Source: Bacillota bacterium (GTDB taxonomy: Bacteria > Bacillota > Sulfobacillia > JAJYWN01). Taken from it: a stretch of DNA of 64,000 nucleotides. Below, piece by piece: positions 63,342 through 64,000 of this stretch (positions within the stretch are counted from its first letter, which is position 1; each line of letters starts with the position of its first letter). The translations under genes were made by a program, and so were the position numbers. The notes beneath the pieces were generated by a model. The model saw nothing but the letters and a program-made list of their open reading frames with translations. It ran no database searches and was not told the origin of the DNA. The stretch is taken from assembly GCA_021791495.1 (NCBI GenBank), contig JAJYWN010000061.1:1-64000 (forward strand), written 5' to 3'.

Positions 63342-64000
63342 TTAGCGGATCCAATGCGCCCCGTCGTTCGGGCGCGGGTCCGGTACCACCTGGAAAGGAT
63401 CGGCAGCGAAGAGGGGGACCGAGAAGATGGTCCCGGTCGCGTCATCGCCGCCCTGGCGGACGTCGGTGCCCTTGGTGACGGTGGATAGCTCGCGACCGCC
63501 CAGCCAGGTCCGGAGTTTCAGGTTGTACGTTGTGACTGGTCCGACGACACCGTCCACAGCCAGTCCATAACGGGCCTGGAAGCCCCGGACGGCGGCCGTG
63601 GTGGTCGCGTCGAAGAAGCCGGTGGCTGCGCCGACGACGGTCTGACCGGCGATGTTCAGGCGGTTTTGGAGGATCCAGACATCGCCACCGCTCATGCCTT
63701 GGCGGAGCGTGCGGGCGCCGAAGCGCGGGCTGCCGCCCAGGTACGGGCCGGTGGACTCGCCCAGGACCCAGAACGTGTCCGGCCCCACAATTCCGTCGAC
63801 GGCTAGCCCGTAGTAGGATTGGTAGGCCCGGACGGCGGCCAGGGTCAGGGGGCCGAAGATGCCGTCGATGGGCCCAGGGTCGAAACGGTCCATGATCTTC
63901 AGTTTGACCTGTAGAATCTTGACGTCGGTGCCCCGCGGGAACGGGGTCGCGAGCCGCAGAAACCGGCTGCCGAAGTCAAAGTAGGGCAGACCATCGATCT
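63342..64000 (-). CDS. Peptidoglycan-binding repeat protein (5' part outside window)
   Basis: Runs in from the right edge; at least 219 codons are visible. Two PG_binding_1 repeats: the first around PIDGIFGPLTLAAVRAYQSY / GLAVDGIVGPDTFWVL, the second around ATTTAAVRGFQARYGLAVDG / VVGPVTTYNL. Each repeat is a three-helix wall-binding module. Before the first, PRGTDVKILQVKLKIMDRF is part of the same repeat and shows that the gene continues past 64000. The C-terminus starts a third repeat (TKGTDVRQGGDDA) that breaks off into a unique tail. Such proteins are common in spore-forming Bacillota. Catalytic domain, if any, lies outside. Confidence 0.88.
   Translation of the reverse strand, partial: IDGLPYFDFGSRFLRLATPFPRGTDVKILQVKLKIMDRFDPGPIDGIFGPLTLAAVRAYQSYYGLAVDGIVGPDTFWVLGESTGPYLGGSPRFGARTLRQGMSGGDVWILQNRLNIAGQTVVGAATGFFDATTTAAVRGFQARYGLAVDGVVGPVTTYNLKLRTWLGGRELSTVTKGTDVRQGGDDATGTIFSVPLFAADPFQVVPDPRPNDGAHWIR

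Overview
The window is GC-rich chromosomal DNA (very high G+C at third codon positions) and best fits a spore-forming, high-GC Bacillota (Clostridia or Limnochordia/Symbiobacterium-like). The evidence is a pair of CotF-type spore coat genes, the sporulation membrane protein YtaF, AddA/AddB with a YhaO/YhaN pair, an OppA/DppA-type lipoprotein repertoire and a ydaO-type c-di-AMP riboswitch leader. Nothing fixes the genus. I saw no rRNA, tRNA, CRISPR array, intact insertion sequence or prophage. Many starts are GTG or TTG, and two genes appear to start at CTG.

Layout. 1-458: edge of an ABC exporter ATPase gene. 762-3733: polar amino-acid ABC importer operon. 3983-4503: two overlapping CotF-like genes. 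4606-13354 (minus): tricarboxylate block, in transcription order iclR, aconitase, NADP isocitrate dehydrogenase, TctC, TctB, TctA, MmgE/PrpD. It diverges from a Cache chemoreceptor gene (13543-15402), and the divergent region holds two near-perfect palindromes. 15441-19722: promoter, c-di-AMP riboswitch, terminator, then ATP-grasp ligase, opine-type dehydrogenase and a B12-domain enzyme. I consider this the most interesting and possibly undescribed system. 19814-22922: small membrane protein, methyltransferase, a gene-poor stretch, a YHS/His-rich metal-binding protein and YtaF. 23018-28663: Eis-like acetyltransferase diverging from an arsenic operon (Cys-rich MarR regulator, ArsM-ArsN2 fusion, DUF2157 and GDYXXLXY membrane proteins). 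28700-41730 (minus): yhaO-yhaN-addB-addA repair operon with every junction overlapping. 41884-44928: membrane PAS-GGDEF-EAL protein, followed by an 18-bp minisatellite and a decayed coding remnant. 45724-47793 (minus): K+-independent H+-pyrophosphatase. 48276-56670: dipeptide ABC importer with two M20 dipeptidases embedded in the operon. 56808-59240: orphan histidine kinase with a Cys-rich tail. 59237-63075 (minus): second peptide/nickel-type importer lacking its own ATPases, followed by a HicB-like gene and a 44-codon HicA-like gene. 63342-64000 (minus): edge of a peptidoglycan-binding protein gene.

How the genes fit together. The tricarboxylate block can be read as uptake (TctABC) feeding aconitase and isocitrate dehydrogenase, with the chemoreceptor possibly sensing the substrate. 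The dipeptide operon imports and hydrolyses dipeptides. The arsenic operon methylates As(III) and probably N-acetylates an organoarsenical. The riboswitch operon carries genes for an ATP-dependent ligation, a reductive N-alkyl coupling and a B12 step. c-di-AMP riboswitches commonly govern osmolyte, K+ and cell-wall genes, so an osmolyte or wall-related amino-acid conjugate is the working hypothesis. Short in-frame tandem repeats recur inside many otherwise conserved genes.
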